Origin: JAZKHE01 sp040385525
GTDB lineage: Bacteria > Bacteroidota > Bacteroidia > UBA4408
Length of the DNA: 64,000 bases
Direction of reading: 5' to 3'
NCBI GenBank assembly: GCA_040385525.1
Contig: JAZKHE010000006.1
Coordinates: 124,001-188,000, forward strand
Of this stretch, positions 33,792-42,265 are shown one piece after another. The position numbers and the translations under genes are program-made. The notes under the pieces are model-generated. The model worked only from the letters and a program-made list of their open reading frames with translations, was not told the origin of the DNA and ran no database searches. Every line of letters begins with the position of its first letter. Position 1 is the stretch's first letter.

Positions 33792-35579
33792 ATGGAAACT
33801 AAATCAACAAAAACAAAAGGTGGTGAATTTTTAATTAAAGAAACCAACGCACAAGATGTATTTATTCCTGAAAATTGGACGGAAGAACAACTGATGATTG
33901 CTCAAAGTTCACGCGACTTTTTAGAGCAAGAAATTTTTCCAAACTTGGATAGAATTGATGCACAAGAAGAAGGGTTAATGCTTTCTATAATGAAAAAAGC
34001 GGGTGAGCTAGGTTTGTTAGGATTGTCTAATCCCGAAGAATATGGCGGATTTGGTAAAGATTTTACTACATCTATGTTACTAACAGAAGTAACTGGTGCT
34101 GGTCATTCCTTTGCTGTTGCCTTGTCGGCACACACGGGTATTGGAACGCTTCCAATTTTATTGTATGGCAATGCAGAACAAAAACAAAAATACATTCCTA
34201 AGTTATCGAGTGGCGAATGGTTGGGCTGCTATTGCCTAACAGAGCCAGGTTCGGGTTCTGATGCGAACAGTGGAAAAACAAAAGCAGTGCTTTCTGCTGA
34301 TGGAAAACACTATGTGTTAAACGGACAAAAAATGTGGATTACCAATGGTGGTTTCGCAGATATTTTTACAGTTTTCGCAAAAATTGATGATGATGAAAAT
34401 TTAAGTGCGTTCATTGTTGAGAAAAACTTTGGCGGAATTTCTTTAAACCCTGAAGAGCATAAAATGGGAATTAAAGGAAGTTCAACGCGTCAGGTTTTCT
34501 TTAACGAATGTAAAGTTCCTGTTGAGAATTTGCTTTCTGAAAGAGGAAATGGATTTAAAATTGCTGTAAATATTTTAAACTTAGGTCGTGTAAAGCTTGC
34601 AGGCGCTGCAATTGGTGGTTGTAAACAAACAATTTCGCATGCTGTAAATTATGCAAACGAGCGTAATCAGTTTGGTCGTCCAATTTCTAAATATGGTGCT
34701 ATTCGTCATAAATTAGCTGAAATGGCAATTAAAACTTATGCTAGCGAAGCAGCAATTTATCGTTGTTCTCAAAATATTGAAGATGCTATTTCTGCATTAA
34801 AAGCAGGAGGAATGGACGAAGCAAAAGCAAAACTAAAAGGAGTGGAACAGTTTGCTGTTGAAGCTGCAATTTTAAAAGTAGATGGCTCCGAAACGTTAGA
34901 TTATGTTGTTGACGAAGGTGTTCAAATTTATGGAGGAATGGGTTACAGTGCTGAAGCACCTATGGATAGAGCGTATCGCGATGCACGTATCAATCGTATT
35001 TTTGAAGGGACAAACGAAATTAATCGTATGTTAACCATTGATATGATGTTGAAACGTGCTATGAAAGGCGAGTTAGATTTAATGACTCCTGCACAAAAAG
35101 TTGCTGGTGAATTAATGAGTATTCCTGATTTTGGTGACGATGATGATTCGTTATTTGCAAAAGAAAAAAAATACATCCAAAATTTTAAAAAGGCAGCGTT
35201 AATGGTTGCGGGAGCAGCGGTTCAAAAATTAATGATGCAACTTTCTAAAGAGCAAGAAGTGCTAATGAATATGGCTGATATGCTAATAGATTTATATGTA
35301 GTTGAAAGTTTACAATTACGTGTAGAAAAATTAGTTTCTCAAAAAGGAGAAGCAGCTTGCGCATTGCAACTAGACATGTTAAGAGTTTACATAAACGATG
35401 CTGCGGATAGAATCAACAAAAACGGAAAAGAAGCAATTAACTCTTTTGCAGAAGGCGATGAGCAACGCATGATGTTGATGGGTTTAAAACGATTTACAAA
35501 AGTAGATCCGTTTAACGCAAAAGAAGCACGCAGAAGAGTTGCAGGCAAATTAATTGAAGAAAATAAATATTGTTTTTAA
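33792..35579 (+). CDS. fadE: Acyl-CoA dehydrogenase with C-terminal extension
   Basis: The protein has 595 residues from ATG 33792. An in-frame ATG 90 bases upstream would translate low-complexity spacer and is rejected. The core has CYCLTEPGSGSDANSGKTKA, WITNGGFADIFTVFAKI, EEHKMGIKGSSTRQVFFNECKVP and YRDARINRIFEGTNEINR, with the catalytic Glu in FEGT. A C-terminal extension of about 170 residues, mostly helical, resembles very-long-chain dehydrogenases. It catalyses the first oxidation of beta-oxidation with FAD. Symbol by role; the protein is not the E. coli FadE type. Confidence 0.92.
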   Translation: METKSTKTKGGEFLIKETNAQDVFIPENWTEEQLMIAQSSRDFLEQEIFPNLDRIDAQEEGLMLSIMKKAGELGLLGLSNPEEYGGFGKDFTTSMLLTEVTGAGHSFAVALSAHTGIGTLPILLYGNAEQKQKYIPKLSSGEWLGCYCLTEPGSGSDANSGKTKAVLSADGKHYVLNGQKMWITNGGFADIFTVFAKIDDDENLSAFIVEKNFGGISLNPEEHKMGIKGSSTRQVFFNECKVPVENLLSERGNGFKIAVNILNLGRVKLAGAAIGGCKQTISHAVNYANERNQFGRPISKYGAIRHKLAEMAIKTYASEAAIYRCSQNIEDAISALKAGGMDEAKAKLKGVEQFAVEAAILKVDGSETLDYVVDEGVQIYGGMGYSAEAPMDRAYRDARINRIFEGTNEINRMLTIDMMLKRAMKGELDLMTPAQKVAGELMSIPDFGDDDDSLFAKEKKYIQNFKKAALMVAGAAVQKLMMQLSKEQEVLMNMADMLIDLYVVESLQLRVEKLVSQKGEAACALQLDMLRVYINDAADRINKNGKEAINSFAEGDEQRMMLMGLKRFTKVDPFNAKEARRRVAGKLIEENKYCF

Positions 35580-35591
35580 GAATAAATGACT

Positions 35592-35631
35592 AAACAGAAT
35601 TTCAATTTAGTAATAGATTGAAATTCTGTTT
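35592..35631. terminator. Terminator after the beta-oxidation cluster
   Basis: AAACAGAATTTCAAT (35592-35606) and ATTGAAATTCTGTTT (35617-35631) form a 15-bp perfect stem with T after it. The lone loop-GTCAAG hairpin follows with no gap. Confidence 0.88.
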
Positions 35632-35656
35632 TTCTTTTGTGTCAAGACAAAAGAAA
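35631..35656 (+). repeat. Lone GTCAAG-loop hairpin
   Basis: TTTCTTTTGT (35631-35640), loop GTCAAG and ACAAAAGAAA (35647-35656) form a perfect 10-bp hairpin of the same kind as in the four structured elements, but without the upstream CTTGAC. It abuts a terminator stem that takes the place of the closing stem. It also points at the next plus-strand gene. Confidence 0.65.
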
Positions 35657-35691
35657 TTAAATCTTATTATTGATAAAAAATGTAGATTGTT

Positions 35692-36288
35692 ATGATTAAA
35701 ATGAAACAATATTTTTTGTTATTCTTTATATTGATCAATATTAGTTTTATTTATGCCCAAAACACAAGCAATCTAACAGTTTCTCCAAATCCATTTTATA
35801 GTTCAGCTTCAATAAATTTTCAAGTTACAGAAGATGCTAATGTTACTTTAAAAGTAAATAACTTACAAGGAAATATTGTAAAAGAATATTTTAATTCTTC
35901 CTATTTATCTCGTGGCTTATATTCATTAAATTTAGTTGGAAATGATTTAGCGGATGGAATATATTTCGTCAGTTTAACAGTTGGAACAGCTAATACGATA
36001 ACGCAAAAAATTGTGAAAGATGTTAAAGTTGTTAGTATTTCAGAATCAAATACTGAAGATAAAAATATTATTTTCTATCCAAACCCATCAAACTCAATAA
36101 TTACAATACCATTTGAAGGAATAAAGAATATAATTATTACAGATTTTAATGGACGAGTTATAAAAAAAGAAAAAATTTCAACTAAAGAAATTTCAATTTT
36201 AGATTTAGCAAATGGTCAATATTTCGTTACTGTATTATCTGATAAACAAGAAATAATTTCTGTACAAAAAATAATTAAAGTTGAATAA
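35692..36288 (+). CDS. Exported protein of two tandem T9SS sorting domains
   Basis: The 198-residue protein has a signal peptide ending IYAQ (about 23). Nearly all of the rest is two type A sorting-domain modules: LTVSPNPFYSSASINFQV to TITQKIVKD (about 28-105) and IIFYPNPSNSIITIPFEG to SVQKIIKVE (about 123-198). Each has the PNP start, a middle turn DLANGQYFV or DLADGIYFV, and a K-I-V/I end. No cargo domain is present. An alternative start at ATG 35701 would shorten the leader by three residues. It may be a decoy, an anchor or a remnant. Confidence 0.85.
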   Translation: MIKMKQYFLLFFILINISFIYAQNTSNLTVSPNPFYSSASINFQVTEDANVTLKVNNLQGNIVKEYFNSSYLSRGLYSLNLVGNDLADGIYFVSLTVGTANTITQKIVKDVKVVSISESNTEDKNIIFYPNPSNSIITIPFEGIKNIIITDFNGRVIKKEKISTKEISILDLANGQYFVTVLSDKQEIISVQKIIKVE

Positions 36289-36290
36289 CA

Positions 36291-36575
36291 TTGAAACTCC
36301 GCGAATTTAATAAGCTTACAATTCCCGAAATGATTGACGTTTCGGAAAGTAAAGGCGTTTTAATTTCGCACCGAAAAAACGATAAATATATTTATTTTTT
36401 GTACCACTTATTTAGCTTTTACTCAGAATTGCAATATAATTCCGAAACAAAAATTTACACCAAAGCAAGAGGTTTTTCAAAACTAAAACTGCTCGAACCC
36501 TATATAAAACATATAACTTTGCAAGGCATTGAACATTTTAAAAAAGAAAATCCAAACTGGAATATATTACCATAA
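36291..36575 (+). CDS. Small conserved hypothetical protein
   Basis: The 94-residue protein starts at TTG 36291, 2 bases after the previous stop. It reads KLREFNKLTIPEMIDVSESKGVLISHRKNDKYIYFLYHLFSFYSELQYNSETKIYTKARGFSKLKLLEPYI, which resembles small Bacteroidota proteins of unknown function with the pattern L-x-E-F-N-x-L and F-x-E-x-Y-Y/Q-x. The 3' end is 10 bases before the acetyltransferase ATG. Cytoplasmic, with no enzyme motif. Confidence 0.65.
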   Translation: MKLREFNKLTIPEMIDVSESKGVLISHRKNDKYIYFLYHLFSFYSELQYNSETKIYTKARGFSKLKLLEPYIKHITLQGIEHFKKENPNWNILP

Positions 36576-36585
36576 AACCATTGCT

Positions 36586-37083
36586 ATGCAAAACCTTGTT
36601 TTTAGAAAAGCTACACTCAACGATTTAGACGAACTCTCTGCATTAGCAGAAAAAATCTGGAAAAAGCATTACATCACAATTATTAGTCAGCAGCAAATAG
36701 ATTTTATGCTGAACTGGATGTATAGCAAACAAGCCTTACAAGATCAAATAGAAAATCAAAATCATCAGTTTTATGTTGTTTTTAAAAACGATGTAATGAT
36801 TGCTTATGCCTCGTTTACAGATAAAGGAAATGGAAATTATTTTATTCATAAATTTTATGTAGATACCGATTTGCATCAAGCAGGAGTGGGCTCGCAGTTG
36901 TTTAGCTATTTAAAAAATCAAATGCCAAATTTAAGCAGCATTCGCTTAACCGTTAACAGAGCCAATTACACTGCTATTAATTTCTATTTTAAAAATGGTT
37001 TCGTTATCGAAAAAGTGGAGGACTTTGATATTGGAAACGGTTATTTTATGAACGATTTTGTTATGATTTTTATTAGTAAATAG
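36586..37083 (+). CDS. GNAT family N-acetyltransferase
   Basis: The protein has 165 residues from ATG 36586. A longer in-frame start at 36529 would overlap the previous gene by 47 bases and is unlikely. The fold is clear from LVFRKATLNDLDELSALAEKIWKKHY, IHKFYVDTDLHQAGVGSQLFSYLKNQ (the acetyl-CoA motif Q/R-x-x-G-x-G/A as QAGVGS) and IRLTVNRANYTAINFYFKNGFVIEKVEDFDIGNGYFMNDFVM. The substrate is unknown. Confidence 0.9.
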   Translation: MQNLVFRKATLNDLDELSALAEKIWKKHYITIISQQQIDFMLNWMYSKQALQDQIENQNHQFYVVFKNDVMIAYASFTDKGNGNYFIHKFYVDTDLHQAGVGSQLFSYLKNQMPNLSSIRLTVNRANYTAINFYFKNGFVIEKVEDFDIGNGYFMNDFVMIFISK

Positions 37084-37178
37084 TGATTAGGCAATTGGCA
37101 TTACGAGAATGTATAACTAATAAACTAATCCACCAACAACCAATCTAACATCTCAAATCTATTATCTAACATCTAATT

Positions 37179-37508
37179 ATGATATACCACATCGCTCACC
37201 AACACGACTGGCAAAAGGCACAACAGCAAGGTTTTTATAGTTGCGATTCTATTGCATTAGAAGGTTTTATTCATGCTTCGTTTAAAGAAGAAGTACTGAA
37301 CTCTTACAACAATTATTTTAAACCCGAACAAAAATTGGTTTTACTTTTTATTGACGAAACAAAAGTTACCGAAAAATTAATTGTAGAAAAAGCACCAAGT
37401 AACGGTAAGGACTATCCGCACATTTACGGCAACTTAAACTTAAATGCAGTGCTTAAAGCAGAAGTTATTTCTTCGCAATTTGAATTAACAGCGCTTTTAA
37501 ATAATTAA
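37179..37508 (+). CDS. DUF952 family protein
   Basis: The 109-residue protein matches DUF952: MIYHIAHQHDWQKAQQQGFYSCDSIALEGFIHASFKEEVLNSYNNYF, LVLLFIDETKVTEKLIVEKAPSNGKDYPHIYGNLNLNAVLKA. The GFIHAS and YPHIYG histidines are the conserved ones. The fold resembles ADP-ribosyl transferase-like small domains, but no activity is proved. The 95-base upstream gap is a CAATCTAACATCT-type low-complexity run. Confidence 0.88.
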   Translation: MIYHIAHQHDWQKAQQQGFYSCDSIALEGFIHASFKEEVLNSYNNYFKPEQKLVLLFIDETKVTEKLIVEKAPSNGKDYPHIYGNLNLNAVLKAEVISSQFELTALLNN

Positions 37509-37564
37509 GTTTTGAATTGCTTGATATAACTGCAAATTACAAATCAAGTAAAATTCATAGCAAC

Positions 37565-37591
37565 TTTGTTTAATAAAAAGATGTAGTTTTG
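37565..37591 (+). promoter_or_regulatory. Promoter of the ECF sigma gene
   Basis: A -33 TTTG (37565-37568) and a -7 TAGTTTTG (37584-37591) are separated by 15 bases. The -7 element covers the TTG at 37589 that would be a longer start, so the ATG at 37613 is the better start. Confidence 0.65.
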
Positions 37592-37612
37592 TCGGAAATT
37601 TTGAAAAGAGAA

Positions 37613-38209
37613 ATGACGACTACTAAACCTATTTATTCTGATAATGAGCTTTTACAGCTGATTAAAGAAGGCGATAAGATAGGTTTGGAGCTTCTTTTCA
37701 AAAAATATTACACGGCTTTGTGTCGTTTTTCTCAACTGATTTTAAAAGATGAAATTACAAGCGAAGATGTTGTACAGGAGTTTTTTATAAAGTTTTGGGA
37801 GCAAAGAAATACTTTGCAAGTTCAACAAGTAAAATCATATTTATATCGCTCAGTAAAAAATGCTTCGCTAAATTTACTCGATACATCAAGCAGAACACAA
37901 TTACTTTCTGATACTCAAGATTTCAATTCGCACGATAGTTATAACAGCGATACCAGTATTGTTGTTGGCGAATTAAAAGAATCGATAGATACCGCTGTTA
38001 ATAGCTTGCCACCGCAGTGTAAGTTAATTTTTAAATTAAGCCGACAAGAAGAAATGTCGTACAAAGAAATTGCAGAGCATTTAGATATTTCGGTTAAAAC
38101 GGTTGAAAACCAAATGGGTAAAGCTTTGCAGATATTACGCCAACGTTTAAAACCATATTTAAACGATGCAACTGTGAGTATTTTAGTAGGTTCTTATTTA
38201 TTAAACTGA
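37613..38209 (+). CDS. ECF RNA polymerase sigma-70 factor
   Basis: The protein has 198 residues from ATG 37613. Region 2 reads LLQLIKEGDKIGLELLFKKYYTALCRFSQLILKDEITSEDVVQEFFIKFWEQR and region 4 reads VNSLPPQCKLIFKLSRQEEMSYKEIAEHLDISVKTVENQMGKALQILRQRL. This is the Bacteroidota FecI-like group that works with FecR anti-sigma factors. Its partner FecR lies downstream at 38584, but 374 bases away instead of adjacent. A structured element sits in that gap. Confidence 0.93.
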   Translation: MTTTKPIYSDNELLQLIKEGDKIGLELLFKKYYTALCRFSQLILKDEITSEDVVQEFFIKFWEQRNTLQVQQVKSYLYRSVKNASLNLLDTSSRTQLLSDTQDFNSHDSYNSDTSIVVGELKESIDTAVNSLPPQCKLIFKLSRQEEMSYKEIAEHLDISVKTVENQMGKALQILRQRLKPYLNDATVSILVGSYLLN

Positions 38210-38284
38210 ACTAAGTAATCACAAATATACCACCCACTTTTTGGGCTATATGCGCTATTAAATTCGAGAGACGCGCGTGAGCTT

Positions 38285-38378
38285 GACAAAACGCGAAAGC
38301 GAGTGGCTTTGTGCTAAAGCATTCGTTTTGTCTTGACCTTTTTTGGTTCGTTTTTTGTGTCAAGACAAAAAATGAACG
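38285..38378 (+). repeat. Structured intergenic element, copy 4 (between sigma and fecR genes)
   Basis: The same layout as the copy at 27845, position for position (offset 10440). Closing stem GACAAAAC/GTTTTGTC, GNRA hairpin, GCTTT/AAAGC hairpin, CTTGAC, and a 13-bp hairpin with loop GTCAAG. The roughly eleven differences over about 130 bases fall in loops and linkers, not in the stems. The remaining bases of the 374-base gap hold a weak ACCCCT/AGGGGT pair (38470 and 38514) and no gene. Confidence 0.82.
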
Positions 38379-38583
38379 TAAAGCCCCACTGCAGCTTGTT
38401 ATTTTGTGTTGTTGTTTAGTTAAGAGTAACGTTTATGGACACACAAAAACTAAACCTCTTTAATTTTTTACCCCTCATTATCAGTTAGTTATAAAAATAT
38501 TTTAAACCCAAATAGGGGTTAGCTATCTTTTTTTTGTCATAGTTACAGAAAGGCGAAATCGATTAGCTATTAAATATAAAACA

Positions 38584-39588
38584 ATGCAAGAAACTAAAAT
38601 TTGGGACATCATTATTCGTTCGTTACAAGCAGAAGCTAGTAAAGAAGAATTAGCTGCGTTGCAAAACTGGATGCAACAATCTAAAGAGAATAAAAAACTA
38701 TACAACGACATAAAAAAAATATGGAACGATACAGAAATGATAACTGTTTCATCTTCCAATTTTGATGCAGATGCAGCTTGGCAAAAAATAAATAAACGCA
38801 TTACAGAATACGATTCAAAAGTAAAACAATTACAACCTGTAGCGACTACCAATAAATGGTTAAAAATTGCAGCAGCTATTTTGGTGCTATTTACAATTGG
38901 AGCAACTTCGTATTTTGTTTATGATAATGTTGCTGTTAAAGATTTGGTAGCGCAAACCAATGCTTCGCAAATGCAAGAAATTGTTTTAGCTGATGGCACA
39001 AAAATTATCTTAAACAAAAATACACAAGTAACTTATCCTGATAAATTTAATGGCGCTACTCGCGAGATAACATTAGATGGTGAAGCTTTTTTTGAAGTAG
39101 CTAAAGATAGCGCTAAACCTTTTATCATTCATACATTTAACTCTAACGTTCAGGTGCTTGGTACTTCGTTTAATGTAAGAGCATTTAAAAAATCAAAAGC
39201 TGTTGAAGTAGACGTAGTTACTGGTAAAGTAGCGTTTTCTGACATAAGCGGTAAACAAAAAGTGTATTTATTACCAGGCGATAAAGGAACTTTAGATACT
39301 GAAAATAAATTGGCTGTTTCGCAAACGGTAGATAATAATTTTAATGCTTGGCAAAGCAAACGCATGGTGTTTTCTAACACAAAATTGGATAGAGTTTTGG
39401 GTACACTCGAAAACTTTTTTGAAGTTGAATTTAAAGTTTCTAATCAAAAAATATACGATTGTTACTTTACTGCTACATTCGATCAACCTAATATAAACGA
39501 AGTATTGCAAGTACTTTCTGTATCAATGGGAGTAACCTACACCAAAAAAGATAACGTGTATTATTTAAACGGAAACGGTTGTAATTAA
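38584..39588 (+). CDS. FecR family anti-sigma factor
   Basis: The 334-residue protein has an N-terminal sigma-binding region (IIRSLQAEASKEELAALQNWMQQSKENKKLYNDIKKIW), one membrane helix (about 92-112: KWLKIAAAILVLFTIGATSYFV) and a periplasmic FecR domain (about 125-230: IVLADGTKIILNKNTQVTYPDKFNGATREITLDGEAFFEVAKDSAKPFIIHTFNSNVQVLGTSFNVRAF). A DUF4974 (about 260-330) is the part that contacts the STN domain of a receptor. It carries a surface signal to the sigma factor upstream. Confidence 0.94.
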   Translation: MQETKIWDIIIRSLQAEASKEELAALQNWMQQSKENKKLYNDIKKIWNDTEMITVSSSNFDADAAWQKINKRITEYDSKVKQLQPVATTNKWLKIAAAILVLFTIGATSYFVYDNVAVKDLVAQTNASQMQEIVLADGTKIILNKNTQVTYPDKFNGATREITLDGEAFFEVAKDSAKPFIIHTFNSNVQVLGTSFNVRAFKKSKAVEVDVVTGKVAFSDISGKQKVYLLPGDKGTLDTENKLAVSQTVDNNFNAWQSKRMVFSNTKLDRVLGTLENFFEVEFKVSNQKIYDCYFTATFDQPNINEVLQVLSVSMGVTYTKKDNVYYLNGNGCN

Positions 39589-39611
39589 TAAAATAAAAGT
39601 TAAACATAAAA

Positions 39612-41489
39612 ATGAAAAATAAAATTATATATACTTTGCTAATTCTTGCATTAGCTTTTAATACAATGCAAGCTGCATCTATTCTCGATAAAAAAGTAAA
39701 TCTTGTTTTTAATAATATAACGCTAGAACAAGCCTTAAAACAGATTAGTGATAACTACCAAGTACGATTTTCTTACATCAATAATTTGGTTCCATTGCAA
39801 TCTAAAGTGAGTTTGTCTATACGCGAAAAAACTTTGGCTACTGCGTTAAACAAACTTTTTGAAAACACTTATGTAATATATTATGCGGTTGGTAAACATA
39901 TTGTTTTAAAATCGGCAAGTGCTGATGTTAAACCAAACGCAACTATTGCACAAAATGTAAGAAAATATGCAACGCCAATTAAACCGATAAAACCATTAGA
40001 TTATAGTTCTTCAGAAAATTTGGTAGCTGATGCCGAATTAAAAATGTATGATATTGATGCGAAATTGCGCGAGTTAGATTCGTTAAATTTATTAGAATCG
40101 AATACAGCTAAAAAAGATTCTTTAGGTAAATTAAGATTACAACAATCAATAGCCATTCAAATAGATAAAATAAAAGCATTAACACAAAATTTAGTTGATG
40201 GTTTTAACTCCGCACTCGATTCATTGGTAGCTAAAGACACTGCTAATACTGTAAAAATTAACGATGCGCTACAAAAAATAGAAAAACAAACGGTTAAACT
40301 TTTTGTGAATGTAGATAATAAAGTAGACTCTATTGTAGCTGAAAAAAAACTACAAAAAATTTACAGCGTAGTGCCAGATAGTAACGGATATTACCATCGT
40401 CCATTTCAACTTACTTTTTTTCCACCGCTTGGAACTAACGGAATTCAAAGCACTAAAGTAATAAACAATGCTTCTATAAATCTTTTAATTGGAGCAAATG
40501 GAGGTGTTAATGGTTTTGAAGGAGCTGGTTTTATGAATGTAAATAAAACAGATGTGTTTGGCATACAAGGAGCAGGCTTTGGTAATGTAAATGGCGCTAA
40601 TACTTATGGAATACAAGGAGCGGGATTTTTTAATGTAACAGGAAACGATATAAAAGGAATTCAAGGAGCAGGATTTTTTAACATAACTGGTAACAATGTT
40701 AGTGGTGTGCAAGGCGCTGGATTTTTTAATGTAACTGGAAAAAATGTAACTGGAGTTCAAGGTGCAGGATTTTTTAACGTAACGGGTCAAAATATAATTG
40801 GTGTGCAAGGTGCGGGCTTTTTTAATGTAGCCGAAAACATAAAAGGTTTTCAAGGTGCTGGATTTTTTAATGTGGCTGAGAATGTTGATGGTGTTCAAGC
40901 TTCAGGATTTTTTAATGTTGCTCAAAAAGTAAAAGGAACTCAAATTGGTTTCTTAAATTTTGCAGATACTATACAAGGTGTTCCATTTGGTTTTTTAAGT
41001 TTTGTAAAAAAAGGATATCATAAAATTGAACTAAGTGCTAGTGAGGTTTTACCTTTAAGCGCGTCGTTTAGAACAGGAGCAAAACAGTTTCATAACATAA
41101 TTGGTGTTGGAATAAATCCATTTGCAAAACAAACCTATGTTTCTGTTACATACGGTGTTGGTACAGATGTGCGTTTAACAAGCAAAATAGATTTAAGCAT
41201 TGATGTGTTAGCGCACGATATTCGTTACTTAAATTCTTATCCTAATAATGGAATTAGTTTTCAAGTAAATAATTGCGGACAATTACGAGTAAATGCTGTA
41301 TATGCAATTACTAAAAAAGTAGCTGTATATGCTGGCCCAACTTATTCTGTTTATGTTACAGATATATTTAATAAAGATACGAATGCTTACGGAATGGGGT
41401 TTGAACCTTACACTTTTTACGACCGCGCGCGCAATGGTTATAGTTTAAAAATGTGGGTGGGTGGCTCGTTAGGACTTCGTTTCTTATAA
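39612..41489 (+). CDS. STN domain protein with tandem surface repeats
   Basis: The 625-residue protein has a signal peptide ending QAA. The STN domain (about 25-100) reads ILDKKVNLVFNNITLEQALKQISDNYQVRFSYINNLV. A helical linker spans about 130-260. About nine repeats of 17-19 residues (about 296-455) follow, with core GVQGAGFFNVTG, like the LA_2272 surface repeat family. A beta-rich region ends in aromatic-type residues (GLRFL), suggesting an outer-membrane barrel end. It holds the STN domain that the neighbouring TonB receptor lacks, so it is the likely partner of FecR. Confidence 0.85.
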   Translation: MKNKIIYTLLILALAFNTMQAASILDKKVNLVFNNITLEQALKQISDNYQVRFSYINNLVPLQSKVSLSIREKTLATALNKLFENTYVIYYAVGKHIVLKSASADVKPNATIAQNVRKYATPIKPIKPLDYSSSENLVADAELKMYDIDAKLRELDSLNLLESNTAKKDSLGKLRLQQSIAIQIDKIKALTQNLVDGFNSALDSLVAKDTANTVKINDALQKIEKQTVKLFVNVDNKVDSIVAEKKLQKIYSVVPDSNGYYHRPFQLTFFPPLGTNGIQSTKVINNASINLLIGANGGVNGFEGAGFMNVNKTDVFGIQGAGFGNVNGANTYGIQGAGFFNVTGNDIKGIQGAGFFNITGNNVSGVQGAGFFNVTGKNVTGVQGAGFFNVTGQNIIGVQGAGFFNVAENIKGFQGAGFFNVAENVDGVQASGFFNVAQKVKGTQIGFLNFADTIQGVPFGFLSFVKKGYHKIELSASEVLPLSASFRTGAKQFHNIIGVGINPFAKQTYVSVTYGVGTDVRLTSKIDLSIDVLAHDIRYLNSYPNNGISFQVNNCGQLRVNAVYAITKKVAVYAGPTYSVYVTDIFNKDTNAYGMGFEPYTFYDRARNGYSLKMWVGGSLGLRFL

Positions 41490-41533
41490 TCTAATCAATA
41501 AATTTTATTTAAAAAAAACTAAAAAAAATAATC

Positions 41534-42265
41534 ATGAAAAAAACAAAAACAATTTTACTTGGCATTTGTGTAGTGTTAGGTTTAGCAATAACTTCTTGCA
41601 CAAAAGATAATTTTTTTGCCAACAACATTAAAGGTAAAGGCAATATTATAGAGCAATCTAGAAGCGAAATGGGTTTTAGTGGTGTTGATTTAAGCATTGA
41701 CGCCGATGTAATTATTACGACATCGTCTGATAATTATTCAATTGTAATTGAAGCGCAACAAAACATTGCTGATAACATCGAATTAAAAGTTAGAAACGGT
41801 GTTTTACAAATTGGTTATCATCGTAATGTTAGAAGTCATTTACCTATAACAATACGCATTTCAATGCCTATGTTAACGGAGGCAAACATTAGCGGAAGCG
41901 GTAGCGTTAGCACCAATGGACTTTTTTATTCAAGTAATTTTTCGTCAGATATTAGTGGTTCAGGTAACTTAAATTTACAGATTGAAACCAGCGATGCTGA
42001 TTTTAATTTAAGTGGTTCTGGCAAAATAATTTTAACAGGAAAAACACAAAATGCAAATTATAATATTAGTGGGAGCGGAGATGTAAACGCACTTTCGTTT
42101 CCTTCGCTAGTGGTAGATGCAGATATATCGGGTTCAGGAAATATTTCTGTTGATGTACAAAATAAATTAAACGTTTCTATTTCTGGTTCAGGAAACATAA
42201 AGTATAAAGGAACTCCAGCTGTTTCTGCTGATATGAGCGGTTCAGGAAAAATAAACAGTATCTAA
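41534..42265 (+). CDS. DUF2807 (head GIN domain) lipoprotein
   Basis: The 243-residue protein has a lipobox ITSC (C22). A right-handed beta-helix-like DUF2807 follows: GVDLSIDADVIITTSSDNYSIVIEAQQNIADNIELKVRNGVLQI, and repeated S-G-S-G turns (ISGSGSVSTNG, ISGSGNLNLQ, LSGSGKIILTG, ISGSGDVNALS, ISGSGNISVDV). Such proteins are abundant on Bacteroidota surfaces with unknown ligands. It lies between the STN protein and the TonB receptor and is likely part of the same locus. Confidence 0.9.
   Translation: MKKTKTILLGICVVLGLAITSCTKDNFFANNIKGKGNIIEQSRSEMGFSGVDLSIDADVIITTSSDNYSIVIEAQQNIADNIELKVRNGVLQIGYHRNVRSHLPITIRISMPMLTEANISGSGSVSTNGLFYSSNFSSDISGSGNLNLQIETSDADFNLSGSGKIILTGKTQNANYNISGSGDVNALSFPSLVVDADISGSGNISVDVQNKLNVSISGSGNIKYKGTPAVSADMSGSGKINSI

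Noticed and set aside
40485..40898. Minus-strand repeat frame (SYIKKS units)
   Set aside because: It mirrors the plus-strand GVQGAGFFNV repeats and has no start context of its own.
40500..40975. Regular repeats that at first sight resemble a CRISPR array
   Set aside because: The units are in frame with a long protein, are about 51-57 bp with no separate constant and variable parts, and no cas gene is near.
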